From Bettongia penicillata ogilbyi (lineage: Eukaryota > Chordata > Mammalia > Diprotodontia > Potoroidae), in assembly GCA_023548195.1 (NCBI GenBank), contig JAJHZJ010000271.1:671065-735064 (forward strand): 64,000 nt of DNA, read 5' to 3'. The translations under genes and the position numbers were made by a program. Under the pieces are notes generated by a model. That model did no database searches, was not told the DNA's origin, and saw only the letters and a list, made by a program, of their open reading frames with translations. This document shows, piece after piece, positions 33,967 through 46,100 of the stretch (positions are counted from its first letter, which is position 1; each line of letters starts with the position of its first letter).

Positions 33967-34129
33967 TAAAGAGGACATATGTGAGATACTTTTTAACTTA
34001 GTTTTCTATAAAATAATTTAAATACATGGTTTTGTATAAGACTATCACTGAATATGAATATCAGGAAGCCCTTGTGCCAGAGGTGCTAGTCCTCCCTGAG
34101 CACTCCATATACCCCAGACAGATAGTATG

Positions 34130-34515
34130 CTTCTTGGTAAAAGGCAATCGCTCTAGTGACAGAGAACCTGGGTACAATTCCATTTCCAGTACTTACTATT
34201 TGTATGACCTTGAGATATGTAGGGTGGGAACAATTTGTTCCAAAAGCCTTCCATGAAGACTGCTGAAACAGGTGCTGTGGAACTTTCAGAACTTGGTCAT
34301 TGAAAATACCGGTCATACACTGCATCCCTGGACCATTTCTAGTGGTCTTGATTTTTTTTTCTGCCATTGAACTTTAATGACTCAGGAACAGATAGTGAAA
34401 CTGTTGACTTTTTGCAACTCTGTGTTACTTAAATCCAATTCATGCACAAGTCAAGACATTGCCACATGATGTCATTTGTCTTCTTTGGGGTAAAATAAAA
34501 TGAAAAACAACAACA
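34130..34515 (+). mobile_element. SINE with RTE-type 3' tail
   Basis: A tRNA/CORE-like head (TCTAGTGACAGAGAACCTGG, TTTGTATGACCTTGAGAT) is joined to a long tail: CATGAAGACTGCTGAAACAG, GGACCATTTCTAGTGGTCTT, AAATCCAATTCATGCACAAG, and GATGTCATTTGTCTTCTTTG. I know this tail as the RTE-derived 3' end of marsupial SINEs. It ends in an AACAACAAC simple repeat, as RTE tails do. Confidence 0.6.
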
Positions 34516-34660
34516 CCTGTTTGACCTTAGACAAGTTACTTCTGTGTGAGTCTGAATGTCATCATCTGTAAAGTGAGGGATCTGTCATAGAGACCAGATG
34601 GCTTCTGGTCCCTTTCAGCTCTAACTTGATAATCTATTGTCTTATGATTTTATGTCCAAT
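34516..34660 (+). mobile_element. MIR/CORE-SINE fragment
   Basis: Sense: TTGACCTTAGACAAGTTACT, ATCATCTGTAAAGTGAGGG, then GGTCCCTTTCAGCTCTAAC. Confidence 0.7.
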
Positions 34661-35429
34661 TCACAGTTGTACCAGCTGCTTTTTAATTATATTTTTTTCT
34701 GAATCTAAACTACTCCAGGATGTAAATAGACTCAAATGGAGGCAAGTAAGTGACTATACCTGACTGTAAAGGGATGTGAAAGGGCCACAGCTGAAATCTA
34801 GTTCTTCAGTTATTTTAGGGGCATTGACTCAACATCGATGGTGGCTGATCCTTTGTAAGATCCTGCCAGATCACAGAGATCAGATAATCTGATCCTATAT
34901 ATTCCTCCTGAAACTTCTCTTGACACAGAGTCAACCTTGTTGAAGCTGTTTTGTAAGTGGCCCTCTGCCAAAAATTGAATAAAAATAAAAATGATGAATT
35001 ATTTGAAGTATTTCTTGGTGCTGCCCTGTCTTCTCTTTCTATGGTATTCTCCCCACTAATAGGAAATAGTGCCATGTATCCACAAAGGGCTAACTCTATA
35101 TAGGTTTCTACTTTATGGAAATGACCTAGACTTTAAAATTATCCCTCCTTTATCCCTTAATGTGAGAAGAATTCCAAGTAGGTTATCTGCTGAAACTTAT
35201 TCAATTAAAGGGAAATCAGACAAATAAAATAAATCCCTATCTAGATTCTCCCAGAGTCACCCTCAGGACTACTGATATAGCTTTCATCACCCTAAGCTTC
35301 TCTCTGAAACAAAAGTAAATATTTTTAATATTAGTATTCCTTCAGTGAATGAGATCTGCGTTCTGACTTCCTCTTGCCTTGCTTTCCAATTCTACCCCCA
35401 CTTGCCCTCCCTCACTCCCCTATATGGGA
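34661..35429. other. Unclassified non-coding
   Basis: Only a small inverted repeat (GATCAGAT/ATCTGATC, 34878-34894) stands out. Confidence 0.35.
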
Positions 35430-35770
35430 AAGTTAATAGAATAATATATTTGGACTTGGGTTCAAATCTCTCCTCAGACATTTATTAGTTTTGTGATCAT
35501 CCCTAAAACTAGGATTGAGGTATAGTAGAATGCATTTGTGTGAAACTCAAAAAGGAACACATCCCTGTGGGTGACATATTGATTTAGAAAACTATAATTT
35601 GATATTGTCTATGTTTCATTTCTCATTAATTTTGATGAGCATTTCCTAATCTCATTTAAATCTGGTTCTGGCCACAATTGAAAATATTTGGGCTGTTTTG
35701 GATCAGGAGTTGAAAAACTCTGTATTAAAAGATCTCTAAGGCCCCATCCAGCTTTTAATCTATGATTCTA
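35430..35770 (+). mobile_element. CORE-SINE-like, interrupted
   Basis: The head piece has GACTTGGGTTCAAATCTCTC (35452-35490). The tail piece has CTAAGGCCCCATCCAGCTTT and AATCTATGATTC (35738-35766), the CORE-SINE 3' end. The sequence between is unassigned and may be a further insertion. Confidence 0.5.
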
Positions 35771-36074
35771 ATGATTGTATTTCTAAATCGCTCAGCACTT
35801 CTATGTCTATGTGAAATTATAAGCCATGATCTTAATACTTAAACAGATTAAATCCTAATTATACAAACGTCATCAACACATAGGAAACAAATATTAATTA
35901 AAATTATTTAAAACCTAAACTATATGGAAAAGACATAGAATTTAGGAGGAAAAAATAATATCAGTTAAGATAATATTCAGAGAATGCTTCATAAGAAATA
36001 AATAAAACTAGGATTTGGGCTACAAAATATATGGATAGTTAGGGATGAAGGGGATAATGACAAAAACTTGAGGA

Positions 36075-36310
36075 AGGAAACAAGTATTTATTGAATCTTC
36101 AATGAGAAAGTTACTATGCTAAATGCCTTACAACTATCTAATTCTCACAACAACCTTGCGAGTTAGCTGATTATCCTCATTTTATAGTTGGGGAAACTGA
36201 GGTAGTCAGATATTAAGTGACTTGCCCAAGGTCACACAGTGATTAATTATCTGAATCTGAATTTGAATTTAGGTCCTCCTGCCTCTAGGCCTAGCCATCT
36301 AACTAATTCT
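36075..36310 (-). mobile_element. MIR/CORE-SINE
   Basis: Antisense and well kept: GTTACTATGCTAAATGCCTT, TAGTTGGGGAAACTGAGGTA, TGACTTGCCCAAGGTCACAC, TCCTCCTGCCTCTAGGCC. Confidence 0.8.
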
Positions 36311-36394
36311 GATGGACATGTGCATTACTTGTACATGCAACCATACGAAGAGAAAAAATAACTGTAGTTTGCAAGAAGTTTGCCAGATAGATAG

Positions 36395-36479
36395 TACAAA
36401 CATATGTTTTCCCATTTTACAGAGAAAATTGAGGCTATATTAAGAGGGATATAACTCCTAGGAATGAGGAAATGATAGT
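36395..36479 (-). mobile_element. MIR fragment
   Basis: Antisense CATTTTACAGAGAAAATTGA core only. Confidence 0.45.
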
Positions 36480-37010
36480 CCTTCTGCACTCCACCCTGTT
36501 CAAGACTACATCTGGAGTGTTGTGTTTAGCTCCAGCAGCCATCGTTTATTAAGGACATTGTTAAGCTATAAAACTTCATGGAGATGATCTGAAAATATAT
36601 GTGGAATGAATCTCAGTTCTAAAGACTGGGGATATTTAGTCTAGGGATGCTCTAGTTTAGAATTAGAGGCATTTTGTCTTCAAATGCTTACAAGGCTATC
36701 ATACAAAGAAAGAATTTGATTTGTGCTATATGACCCTATGTAGCAGAATAATAAGTAACATGACTTTGCATAAGGATAAACCAAGGCTAGATATGAGGGG
36801 AAACCCTGCTAACAGAAATATTCAAAAGGACCATGGCTTGTTTCAAGAGATAATGGAGTCCTACTCATTAGAAGTCTTCAGATTGAATATGGATGACTTT
36901 TAGTAGAGACTATGGGAGGGGGGAACAACTTTTAGGTATAAGTTGGATTACATGAGCACTGTGATCACTTTCAACTTGGAATTCTTTCATTCTCTGACTG
37001 ATCCAGTCAC
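36480..37010 (+). mobile_element. CR1/L3-type LINE relic
   Basis: The order of landmarks matches the well-known vertebrate CR1/L3 3' coding region: AAGACTACATCTGGAGTGTT, AAGACTGGGGATATTTAGTC, CAAATGCTTACAAGGCTATC, AGAAGTCTTCAGATTGAATA, and AAGTTGGATTACATGAGCAC. Degenerate, no open frame. Confidence 0.65.
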
Positions 37011-37294
37011 ATAGTTAGGAATTCCACTCAAACCTCAGTCTTTTGACTTCAGTCCAATGCTTCTCATCATGAAATGGTGTCAATGTGACAAGATTCTCTG
37101 CAGTCCTCTCAAATTTTCTTTCTTTTCTGACTTGTGCACAAAAGAGGCAGTTCTCCATAAGTTTCCTGTTAAATATGGTATGCCTTGCTTTACAAAGTTG
37201 CCTGGCCAACTTTGAGGCTTATGGGTACATATTGTAGTTGCATATTCTTGTACACAACTGTGCCCATTCTATTAAATCTGGTAGCAAAAATAAT

Positions 37295-37490
37295 GATAAT
37301 TACCATCATCACTATAAGGAACTAGTATTAATATAACACTTTAAGATTTGTATAACATTTTGTATGTTTTGTCATTTGATCCAGATGATTTGGTCCCCAT
37401 CAAATAAATTATATTATTATCTCCATTTAACAGATAAAGAAACTGAGGCACAGACATGCTAAGTGATTTGACCAATGGCACATAGTCAGT
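37295..37490 (-). mobile_element. MIR/CORE-SINE
   Basis: Antisense: ATCTCCATTTAACAGATAAA, GAAACTGAGGCACAGACATG, then TGATTTGACCAATGGCACAT. Confidence 0.75.
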
Positions 37491-37765
37491 TAGGTGATGC
37501 AGTAAATAGAAAGAATACTGATCTTGGAGTCAGGAAGACTTGAGTTCTAATCCAGCCTCAGACACTTACTAGCTGTGTGATCCTGGGCAAGTCATTTAAT
37601 CTCTTTTGTCTTCACTTTCCTTGAGTATAAAATGGAGATAATAACATTTATATCCCCAGATTGCTGAGAGGATAAAATGAAATTATATTTGTAAAGCATT
37701 TAACACAGTGTGTGGCACACAAGAGATACTATATAAATGTTCATTCTCTTCTGCTGTACTCTGGG
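37491..37765 (+). mobile_element. MIR/CORE-SINE with tRNA-like head
   Basis: Well-preserved sense copy: CTTGGAGTCAGGAAGACTTG, AGACACTTACTAGCTGTGTG, ATCCTGGGCAAGTCATTTAA, ATTGCTGAGAGGATAAAATG, and TTAACACAGTGTGTGGCACA. It lies back to back with the antisense copy at its left. Confidence 0.85.
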
Positions 37766-37977
37766 GGTTCTTTAAGCAGATGCTTCTAGGTCATGATATA
37801 ATATTAAATGAAACTCTGGTAAGCTAATTAGTGAAAAAGAAAGACCCATGATGGTATCTGTTTCTTATAAACTTGGGTCAATCAGAAATGTCACAGCTCT
37901 AAGGGCCCACCTTCTAATAGAGAATACAACAGGGAAAAGGCATAGTTATGGCCATGATCTCATTACTGCATAGCAAC

Positions 37978-38395
37978 CCATCAATTAATCAATAAACATA
38001 TATTTAGTTCTTACTATTTGTCAGTCCTTGTGCTAAGCACTTGGGGTACAAAAAGAAGAAAAGGATAGTCTTTACCAGAAAGGAGCTTACCATCTAATGG
38101 GGAAGACAATAAGCAAACAAAAATGTACAAAACAAGCTGCATATGGGATAAATGGGAAATGATTAATGGAGGGAATGCACTTGAATTATGGTGGTTTAGA
38201 GAAGTTTTCCTGCAGAAGGGTTTTAGATGGGACTCAATGGATGGCAAATAGGTCAGTAGTTAGAGAAGAGGAGGAAGAGTGTTCCAGGCATGGAGAGACA
38301 GACAGAAAAAAAATGCCCAGAGCTTAGAGATGGAATATCTTGTTTCTCGAGTAGCCAAGAGGTCAATCTGACTGAATTCAAGAGTACATCTCATG
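37978..38395 (+). mobile_element. Dispersed LINE-derived repeat (L2/CR1-like 3' end)
   Basis: A family I recognise from mammalian genomes but cannot name surely. Landmarks are TTGTCAGTCCTTGTGCTAAG, GGAGCTTACCATCTAATGGG, AAGTTTTCCTGCAGAAGGG, GTGTTCCAGGCATGGAGAGA, AAAATGCCCAGAGCTTAGAG. A second, short copy is at 59365-59500. Confidence 0.55.
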
Positions 38396-39305
38396 GAATA
38401 ATATGCCATCGTCATCTAGGCTAATAAAACAAAATAAATAGAAATGACATTCTGCCTCTCTCACCTGTTCTCTTTTTATGATTAAATACAATTAAGTAAT
38501 ACTTGGGGTATAACGACAGCATGATATTGTTAGTACATGGGGCAATTACATTAGGAAAAAATCACAGTATTAAAATTTCAGTTATAAGGAAACGGATAAA
38601 TCAGCAAGTGATCCTTTAATTTTACCAAAGTATTCTTTGCTTTGCCAATATATTCACTACATGTTCTTTTCAATACTAAGTGCACTCCCCTAGTGTACTT
38701 AAAATATAATTCAATTTAACAAAATATGATTTGCAAGCAAAATTTCAGTAGCTTGCCAAGACTGCAGAAACTGACATATCCCTGTAATTTGCTTGGGGAG
38801 CTCAGTATCTCTTTCCTACAATAAGACTGCATTATGTTGCATTGATTACAGGACAGGGAAACAGTCACTTGCTAAATGGGACTATGGTAGCCAGACAGAG
38901 TTGGTGTACCTTGAAAGGAATTCTTACATTGACCCTAGGAGAATCTCAGTTCTAGTTCTATCTTCCCACTAGAGTTCATGTTACTGGTTGTGAGTTATGG
39001 ATATTTATGGCATTTCATTCAGAACCAAAAGGCTCTGTTCCCAAACTTTCTCTTAGTCATAGACATATATCATAAATGCTGATAAAAAAATGGTAGCAGT
39101 AGTGATCCTGTGCAATCATCTTTCTTCCCATCCCCCATTCTCTACTGCCAACCCAACTGCTTTGTGCCCTTCATTGGAACTACATTACCTTCATATATTA
39201 TGTCTAGGAAGAACTTTACTAGGAAAGTGCTCTAATAGTTTATCTCATTTAATTTTAACAAGAGACCTATTGAAAGAGCTAAAGGGGATAACATATTTTC
39301 CCTTT
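38396..39305. other. Unclassified non-coding
   Basis: No recognisable repeat or gene. Confidence 0.35.
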
Positions 39306-39320
39306 AAAAATAAGGAAACA
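39306..39320. repeat. Target-site duplication, left copy (HAL1 39321-42080)
   Basis: AAAAATAAGGAAACA is repeated exactly at 42076-42090. The site begins after TTT, matching the L1 endonuclease preference TT/AAAA. Confidence 0.9.
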
Positions 39321-39989
39321 GGGGGAGGAGCCAAGATGGTGGAATAGAAAGATATACATATGCTAGTTCCTAAATCACAGCCCATAAAATGCCTGTAAAG
39401 AAGAACTTCCAACAAATTCTGGAGCAGCAGAAGCCACACAGCAACGGAGTGGAGGAGAGTACTGTTCCAGAGAGAACTGAAAAACCAACACCAAAGGTCA
39501 ATCGAGCACCAGACCCAGAGTAGAGCCCAGCCCTGCCTTGGTCGTGGCACCGAAAAGAGAATATCCAAGCAGCCTTCAGGGACAGAATCTCCAGTGGCCG
39601 TGAAGGTCCCTCCACCCACAAGTCCCAAAGGTTAGTGAGAGAGACTTTTTGGCTGGTTGAGAGGGGAGCAGGGTGTCTCCATAACTCAGGCCCCCTCAGG
39701 AGACAGCAGTGGAGGCAGCAGTGGACAGGAGCTCCCAAAGCAGGAAGGAGCCCGGATCCATTATTGAAGATCTCTGCATAAATTCCCTGAGGGAACTGAG
39801 CACCTGGTGGTTGCCTTGCCCCCACCCAAGCAACTGAACTTAATCGCACCCTGAATAGCAGCCCCACCCCTGATGAAAGCACTGAGACTAGGGAACAGCA
39901 TTTGAATCTCAGACCCCAAACACAAGCTTGGAGAATCTGGAGGCAAAATAAGTGTGGAGAGGAATCTCAGAAGTCAAGTAACTGTCTGG

Positions 39990-41084
39990 GAAAAAATAAG
40001 ACAATAGAAGGTTACTTTCTTGGTCAACAGATATCTCCTCCCTTCCTTTCTGATGAGAAAGAACAATGCTTACCATCAGAAAAAGACATAGAAGTCAAGG
40101 CTTCTGTATTCCAAACATCCAAAATAGATATCCAATGGGCTCAGGCCATGGAAGAGCTCAAAAAGTATTTTGAAAATCTAGTCAGGAGGAGGAAAAACTG
40201 GGAAGAGAAATGAGAGAGATGCAAGAAAAGCATGAAAAGCAGGTCAACACCTTCCTAAAGGAGACCCAAAATATGCTGAAGAAAAATAACACCTTGAAAA
40301 ATAGGCTAACTCAATTGGCAAAAGAGGTCCAAAAAGCCAATGAAGAGAAGAATGCATTAAAAAGCAGAATTACCCAAAGGGAAAAGGAGGTTAAAAAAAT
40401 CACTAAAGAAAATAGTTCTTTCAAAATTAGAATGGAATAGATGGAGGCTAATGACTTTCTGAGAAACCAAGAAATCACAAAACAAAACCAAAAGAATGAA
40501 AAAATGGAAGAGAATGTGAAATATCTCATTGGAAAAACAACTGACCTGGAAAATAGATCCAGGAGAGACAATTTTAAAATTATGGGACTACCTGAAAGCC
40601 ATGACCAAAAAAAAGAGCCTAGACATCATCTTTCATGAAATTATCAAGGAGAACTGCCCTGATATTGTAGAACTAGAGTGCAAAATAAGTATTCAAGGAA
40701 TCCACTAATCACCGCCTGAAAGAAATCCAAAAAAAAAAAAACTCCTAGGAACGTTGTGGCCAAATTCCAGAATTTCCAGGTCAAGGAGAAAATATTGCAA
40801 GCAGCTAGAAAGAAACAATTCCAGTATTGTGGAAATACAATCAGGATAACACAAGATCTAGCAGCTTCTACATTAAGGGATCAAAGGGCGTGGAATATGA
40901 TATTCCAGAAGTCAAAGGAACTAGGACTAAAACCAAGAATCACCTACCCAGCAAAAGTGATTATAATACCTCAGGGGAAAAATGCTCTTTCAATGAAATA
41001 GAGGACTTTCAAGCATTGTTGATGAAAAGACCAGAGCTGAAAAGAAAATTTGACTTTCAAGCACAAGAATCAAGAGAAGCATGA
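39990..41084 (+). pseudogene. HAL1 ORF1 (L1 ORF1p-like), broken
   Basis: In order: an N-terminal KNKTIEGYFLGQQ; a long coiled coil with MEELKKYFENLV, LTQLAKEVQKANEEKNAL and REKEVKKITKENSSFKIRM; the RNA-recognition part starting ENVKYLIGKTTDLENRSRRD and GLPESHD; and a C-terminal domain with QAARKKQFQYCGNTIRITQD and LKPRITYPAK. These are the trimer coil, RRM and CTD of L1 ORF1p, an RNA chaperone. Frameshifts near 40200, 40620 and 40735 (after an A run) and an in-frame TAG at 40438 disable it. Confidence 0.85.
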
Positions 41085-41206
41085 AAAGGTAAACAGCAAA
41101 GAGAAGTCATTAGGGACCTAGTGAAGTTGAACTATTTACATTCCTGCATGGAAAGACAATATTTGTAACTCTTGAAACTTTTTGCAGTGCCTGGGGAGTT
41201 GGTGGG

Positions 41207-41211
<5 letters not shown>

Positions 41212-41270
<59 letters not shown>
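41212..41270. repeat. (CA)n microsatellite
   Basis: About 28 uninterrupted CA units next to GAGTGAATTGAA, the homologous microsatellite position of HAL1 copies. Purity suggests it is polymorphic. Confidence 0.95.
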
Positions 41271-41272
<2 letters not shown>

Positions 41273-42075
41273 GAATTGAATAGGATGGGATCATATCTTT
41301 AAAAAATGAAGTTAAGCGGTGAGAGAGAAATGTATTGAGAGGAGAGAGGGATAAATGGAATGGGGCAAATAATCTCTCATAGAAGAGGCAGGCAGGAGAC
41401 TTTTTAGTGGAGGGAAAAAGAGGGAAGGAGAGAGAAAAACATGAAGCTTACTCTCATCACATTTGACCAAAGGAAGGAGTAAAATGCACACTTCTTTTGG
41501 TATGAAAACCTATCTTATTAATACAGGAAAGTTGGGGAGAAGGGGATAAGCAGGGTGGGGGTGAGGATGGAAGGGAGGGCAGTGAGAGGAGGGAGCAATT
41601 TTAAATCAACACTCTTGGGAAGGGACAGGATAAAAAGAGAGAATAGAAGTAATGGGGGGCAAGATAGGATGGAGGGAAATACAGTTAGTCTTACACAACA
41701 CGACTATTATCGAAGTCATTTGCAAAACTATACAGATATGGCCTATATTGAATTGCCTGCCTTCCCAAAGGGAATGGGTGGGGAGGGAGGGATGGGGAGA
41801 AGTTGGAAGTCAAAGTTTTAGGAACAACTGTTGAGTATTGTTCTTGCTACTAGGAAATAAGAAATACAGGTAATGGGGAATAGAAAGTTATGTGACCCTA
41901 TAGGACAAAAGAGAAGATGGGGGCAAGGGAAGGGAGGGATGATAGAAGAGAGGGCAGATTGATGATAGGGGAAATTGGAATGCTTGGTGTATTGGGGTAG
42001 GGGACAAATGGGAAGAAAATTTGGAACCCAAAATTTTGTGAAAATGAATTTAAAAAGTTAAATAAATTAAACAAA

Positions 42076-42090
42076 AAAAATAAGGAAACA
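42076..42090. repeat. Target-site duplication, right copy
   Basis: Exact 15-base match to 39306-39320. Its first A residues merge with the element's A tail. Confidence 0.9.
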
Positions 42091-42564
42091 AGCTAGAAAG
42101 ATTCAGTAATTCCCTTAAGATCTTACAATTAGCTAATGGGAGAGGAAGGGAGGAGGGAGTAGGGAGAGAGGGAATATAATTATCTAAGTTATATGGTAGT
42201 GATTGAAGAAAACCGAAAATAAATAAAAGTAATTAATTGAAAAATTTTGCATTTGCTTCATGGAGTTTACAACTGAGCAGAGGGAATCTTACATATACAT
42301 AAATATGAAATGTCATAAATAAATACTGCCTACATGGTAAGCATATTATACAGAATGGATTTCAAAATGAGTCTCAAAGAAGATAAGGTATAATGTGCAA
42401 ACCAAGAAAGAAAATATAATTTCTACCTGGAGAAATCAAGGAGGACTTCCAGAAGAAATATGGTTTGCAAAAAAAGAATACTGTTCAAAAAAGTAGACCT
42501 GTACAGATCATCTACTCTTAGGGAGGACTGTGGGCAAAGGTATCAAACTTAAAAAACGTTGTAT
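42091..42564. other. Unclassified non-coding
   Basis: Purine-rich patch at 42130-42170. No repeat recognised. Confidence 0.35.
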
Positions 42565-42755
42565 ATGTACAAAGGCTGGAATCCTCTGGTGCGTTATTTA
42601 CTAGCTCTGTGACCCGAAGCAAATCACTTTTCTGAAAAGACTCAGTTTCCTTATCTGTCAAATGGAGAAAATGTCATGTGTTCTGATTACAACTAGAGAT
42701 TCTGTGATGGTCCAAAGAGATAAAGAATATAGGATACATCATAAGTTGTAAAATG
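42565..42755 (+). mobile_element. MIR/CORE-SINE
   Basis: Sense: TTACTAGCTCTGTGACCCGA, AGCAAATCACTTTTCTGA, ACTCAGTTTCCTTATCTGTC. Confidence 0.75.
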
Positions 42756-42796
42756 TCTTTCAGAAATAGTTTCTGTTACGGTTACAGTATTTAACT

Positions 42797-42815
42797 CTGT
42801 TTCTATATTATTTCT
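42797..42815. repeat. Target-site duplication, left copy (young L1)
   Basis: CTGTTTCTATATTATTTCT, identical over 19 bases to 48825-48843. Confidence 0.95.
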
Positions 42816-43169
42816 TTTTTTTATTTTACATTTTATTTTTTTTTAATGTTTTACAATCATTTCCTTAAAGTTAAGATTTTATCCACCCCACCCTTCCCAC
42901 AATACCCCCCTCCCTCCCCATGACAGCATACAATTCTGTTTAGGTTCTACATAAACTTTCCTATTGAGCACATTTTCACTATATACATGCTATGTAGTCG
43001 AACTAAAATAAATGGAAGAAATCATATAACAAATCAACATATAATAGACTGAAACCCACCCACACACAAACATGATCTGCTACATTCTGCAAGTGACTTC
43101 CATATTTCTTTCTCTGAGTGTGGAAGGCATTTTGCCTTAGAAGACCGACATTAGGATTTTTTTTTTTTC
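42816..43169 (-). other. L1 3' UTR and poly(A) tract
   Basis: Sequence downstream of the ORF2 stop. On the minus strand it ends in A-rich sequence abutting the target-site copy. Its purine-rich strand (near 42885-42930, GGGAGGGGG type) is a usual feature of L1 3' UTRs. Confidence 0.85.
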
Positions 43170-46100
43170 TCAGTAAGTTCTTGTGTTATTACAAAGTTCC
43201 AAGTCTACCAGAAAAAAACTCTCGCACACTGTGGTCGTTACTGTGCACAAAGTTCTCCTGGTTCTGCTCCTTTTGCACAGCATCAGATCATATAAGTCCT
43301 TCCAGGCCTCCCTGAAGTCTTCTTGTTCGTCATTTCTTATGGCACAATAGTACTCCATTACATTCATATACCATAATTTATTCAGCCATTCCCCAATTGA
43401 TGGGCATCCCCTTGACTTCCAGTTTTTGGCTACCACAAAGAGAGCTGCTATAAATATTTTTGTACACTTGGGACCCTTTCCCGTTTTTATAATCTCTTGG
43501 GGATACAATCCTAGTAGCGATATTTCTGGGTCAAAGGGTATGCACATTTTTGTAGCCCTTTGGGCATAGTTCCAAACCGTTCTCCAGAAGGGTTGGATGA
43601 TCTCACAGCTCCACCAACAATGAATTAGTGTTCCAACTCTCCCACGTCCTCTCCAGCATTTATCATTTTCTTGTTCTGTCATGTTTGCCAATCTTACAGG
43701 TGTGATGTGGTACCTCAGAGTTGTTTTGATTTGCATCTCTCTAATCAATATTGATTTAGAGCACTTTTTCATATGATTATAGCTATCTTTGATTTCTTCC
43801 CCTGAAAATTGCTTCTTCATATCCTTTGACCATTTATCAATTGGGGAATGACTTGGATGGTTATATATTTGAGTCAGTTCTCTATATATTCTAGAAATGA
43901 GGCCTTTATCCCCGAGCTTAGCTGTAAAAATTTTTTTCCCAATTTACTACATCCCTCCAAATTTTGGTTGCATTGGGTTTGGTTGTGCAAAAACTTTTCA
44001 GTTTAAAGTAATCAAAATTATCCATCTTGCATTTCATAATGCTTTCTATCATTTCTTTAGAAAAAAATTCTTCCCCTCTCCATAAATCTGATAAATACAC
44101 TATACCTTGCTTCTCCAGTTTATTCATGGTATCAATCTTTATACCTAAATCATGTACCCATTTGGACTTTATTCTTGTGTATGGTGTCAGGCATGGGTCT
44201 ATGCCTAATTTCCGCCACACAGTTAACCAGTTTTCCCAGCAATTTTTGTCAAACAATGAGTTCCTATCCCAGAAGCTGGGATCTTTGGGTTTATCAAACA
44301 GGAGGTTGCTATATTCCTTGCCAACTGTGTCTTGAGTGCCAAGCCTATTCCATTTGTCTACCCCTCTGTTTCTTAGCCAATACCAAGTGGTTTTGATAAT
44401 TGCTGCTTTATAATACAATTTGAGGTCTGGTAGTGCTAGGCCACCTTCCCAAGCATTTCTTTTCATTAGTCCCTTTGATATTCTGGACCTTTTGTTTTTC
44501 CAAATGAATTTTGATATTATTTTATCCAGCTCTAGAAAATAATTATCTGATAGTTTAATTGGTATGGCTCTAAATAAGTAGATTAATTTAGGTAGAATTG
44601 TCATTTTTATTATATTAGCTCGGCCTACCCATGAACAACTGATGTTTTTCCACTTACTTAAATCTGACTTTATTTGTGCAAAAAGTGTCTTGTAATTGTG
44701 TTCATATAATCCCTGGGTTTGTTTTGGCAAGTAAACTCCTAAGTATTTTATAGTGTCTACTCTAGCTTTAAATGGGATTTCTCTTTCTATCTCTTGGTGT
44801 TGGACTTTGTTGCTAATATATAGGAATGCAGAAGATTTGTGTGGGTTTATTTTGTAACCTGCAACTTTGCCAAAGTCGTTTATTATTTCAAGTAGCTTTT
44901 TACTCGAATCTCTGGGATTCTCTAAATATATCATCATATCATCTGCAAAGAGTGATAACTTAGTTTCTTCTTTGGCTATTTTTATTCCTTCAATTTCTTT
45001 ATCTTGTCTAATTGCTACCGCTAACATTTCTAGTACCATATTGAATAATAATGGTGGTAATGGGCATCCTTCTTTCACCCCTGACCTTATTGGAAATGCC
45101 TCTAGCTTATCTCCATTGTATATAATGCTTGCTGAAGGTTTTAGGTAGATACTGCTTATTATTTTATGGAAAGTTCCCTTTATTCCTATGTTCTCCAGTG
45201 TTTTTAATAGGAATGGGTGTTGTATTTTGTCAAAAGCTTTTTCTGCATCAATTGAGATAATCATGTGGTTTTTGTTGGTTTTGTTGTTGATATGATTGAT
45301 AATGCTAATAGTTTTCCTAATATTGATCCAGCCCTGCATTCCTGGTATGAAACCTACCTGATCATAATGTATTATTCCCTTGATAAGATGCTGTATTCGT
45401 TTTGCTAAAATCTTGTTGAAAATTTTTGCATCTATATTCATTAGAGAAATTGGTCTGTAATTTTCTTTTTCTGTTTTATCTTTTCCTGGCTTGGGAATCA
45501 AAACCATATTTGTATCATAGAAAGAATTTGGGAGTACTCCTTCTTCCCCAATTTTCCCAAATAGTCTATATAGTATTGGAATTAACTGTTCTTTAAAGGT
45601 TTGATAGAATTCACTTGTGAATCCATCTGGTCCTGGAGATTTTTTCCTAGGGAGTTCATTGATGGCTTGTTCAATTACTTTTTCTGAGATGGGGTTGTTT
45701 AAGTATTCAATTTCCTCTTCTGTTAATCTGGGCAATTTGTATTTTTTAAAATATTCATCCATCTCATTTAGATTATCGAATTTGTGGGCATAAAGTTGGG
45801 CAAAATAATTTCTAATTATTGTTTTAATTTCCTCCTCATTGGAGGTGAGTTCACCCCTTTCATTTTTAATATTAGTAATATGATTTTCTTCTTTCTTTTT
45901 TTTAATCAAATTCACCAAAGGTTTATCAATTTTATTAGTTTTTTCATAAAACCAACTATTGGTTTTATTTATTAATTCAATAGTTTTCTTAATTTCAATT
46001 TTATTAATCTCTCCTTTCGTTTTCAGTATTTCTAATTTGGTATTTTCTTGGGGATTTTCAATTTGCTCTTTTTCTAGCTTTTTCAGCTGCATACCCAAGT

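Larger units (their letters stand above)
39321..42080 (+). mobile_element. HAL1, complete copy
   Basis: This is the best HAL1 in the window. It starts GGGGGAGGAGCCAAGATGGT, has a 5' UTR to about 39990, an ORF1 region at about 39990-41084, a CA microsatellite (41212-41270), two purine-rich 3' modules (41490-41855 and 41866-42060), and an A-rich tail fused to the target-site copy. ORF2 is entirely absent. The exact 15-base flanking duplication marks it as a single retrotransposition event by L1-type machinery. Confidence 0.95.

Noticed and set aside
37491..37600. Genuine tRNA gene
   Set aside because: The tRNA-like head continues into CORE-SINE sequence and lacks a foldable acceptor stem.
39370..39882. 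170-codon minus-strand ORF as a gene
   Set aside because: It is antisense to the HAL1 5' UTR at 39321-39990 and has no recognisable domain.
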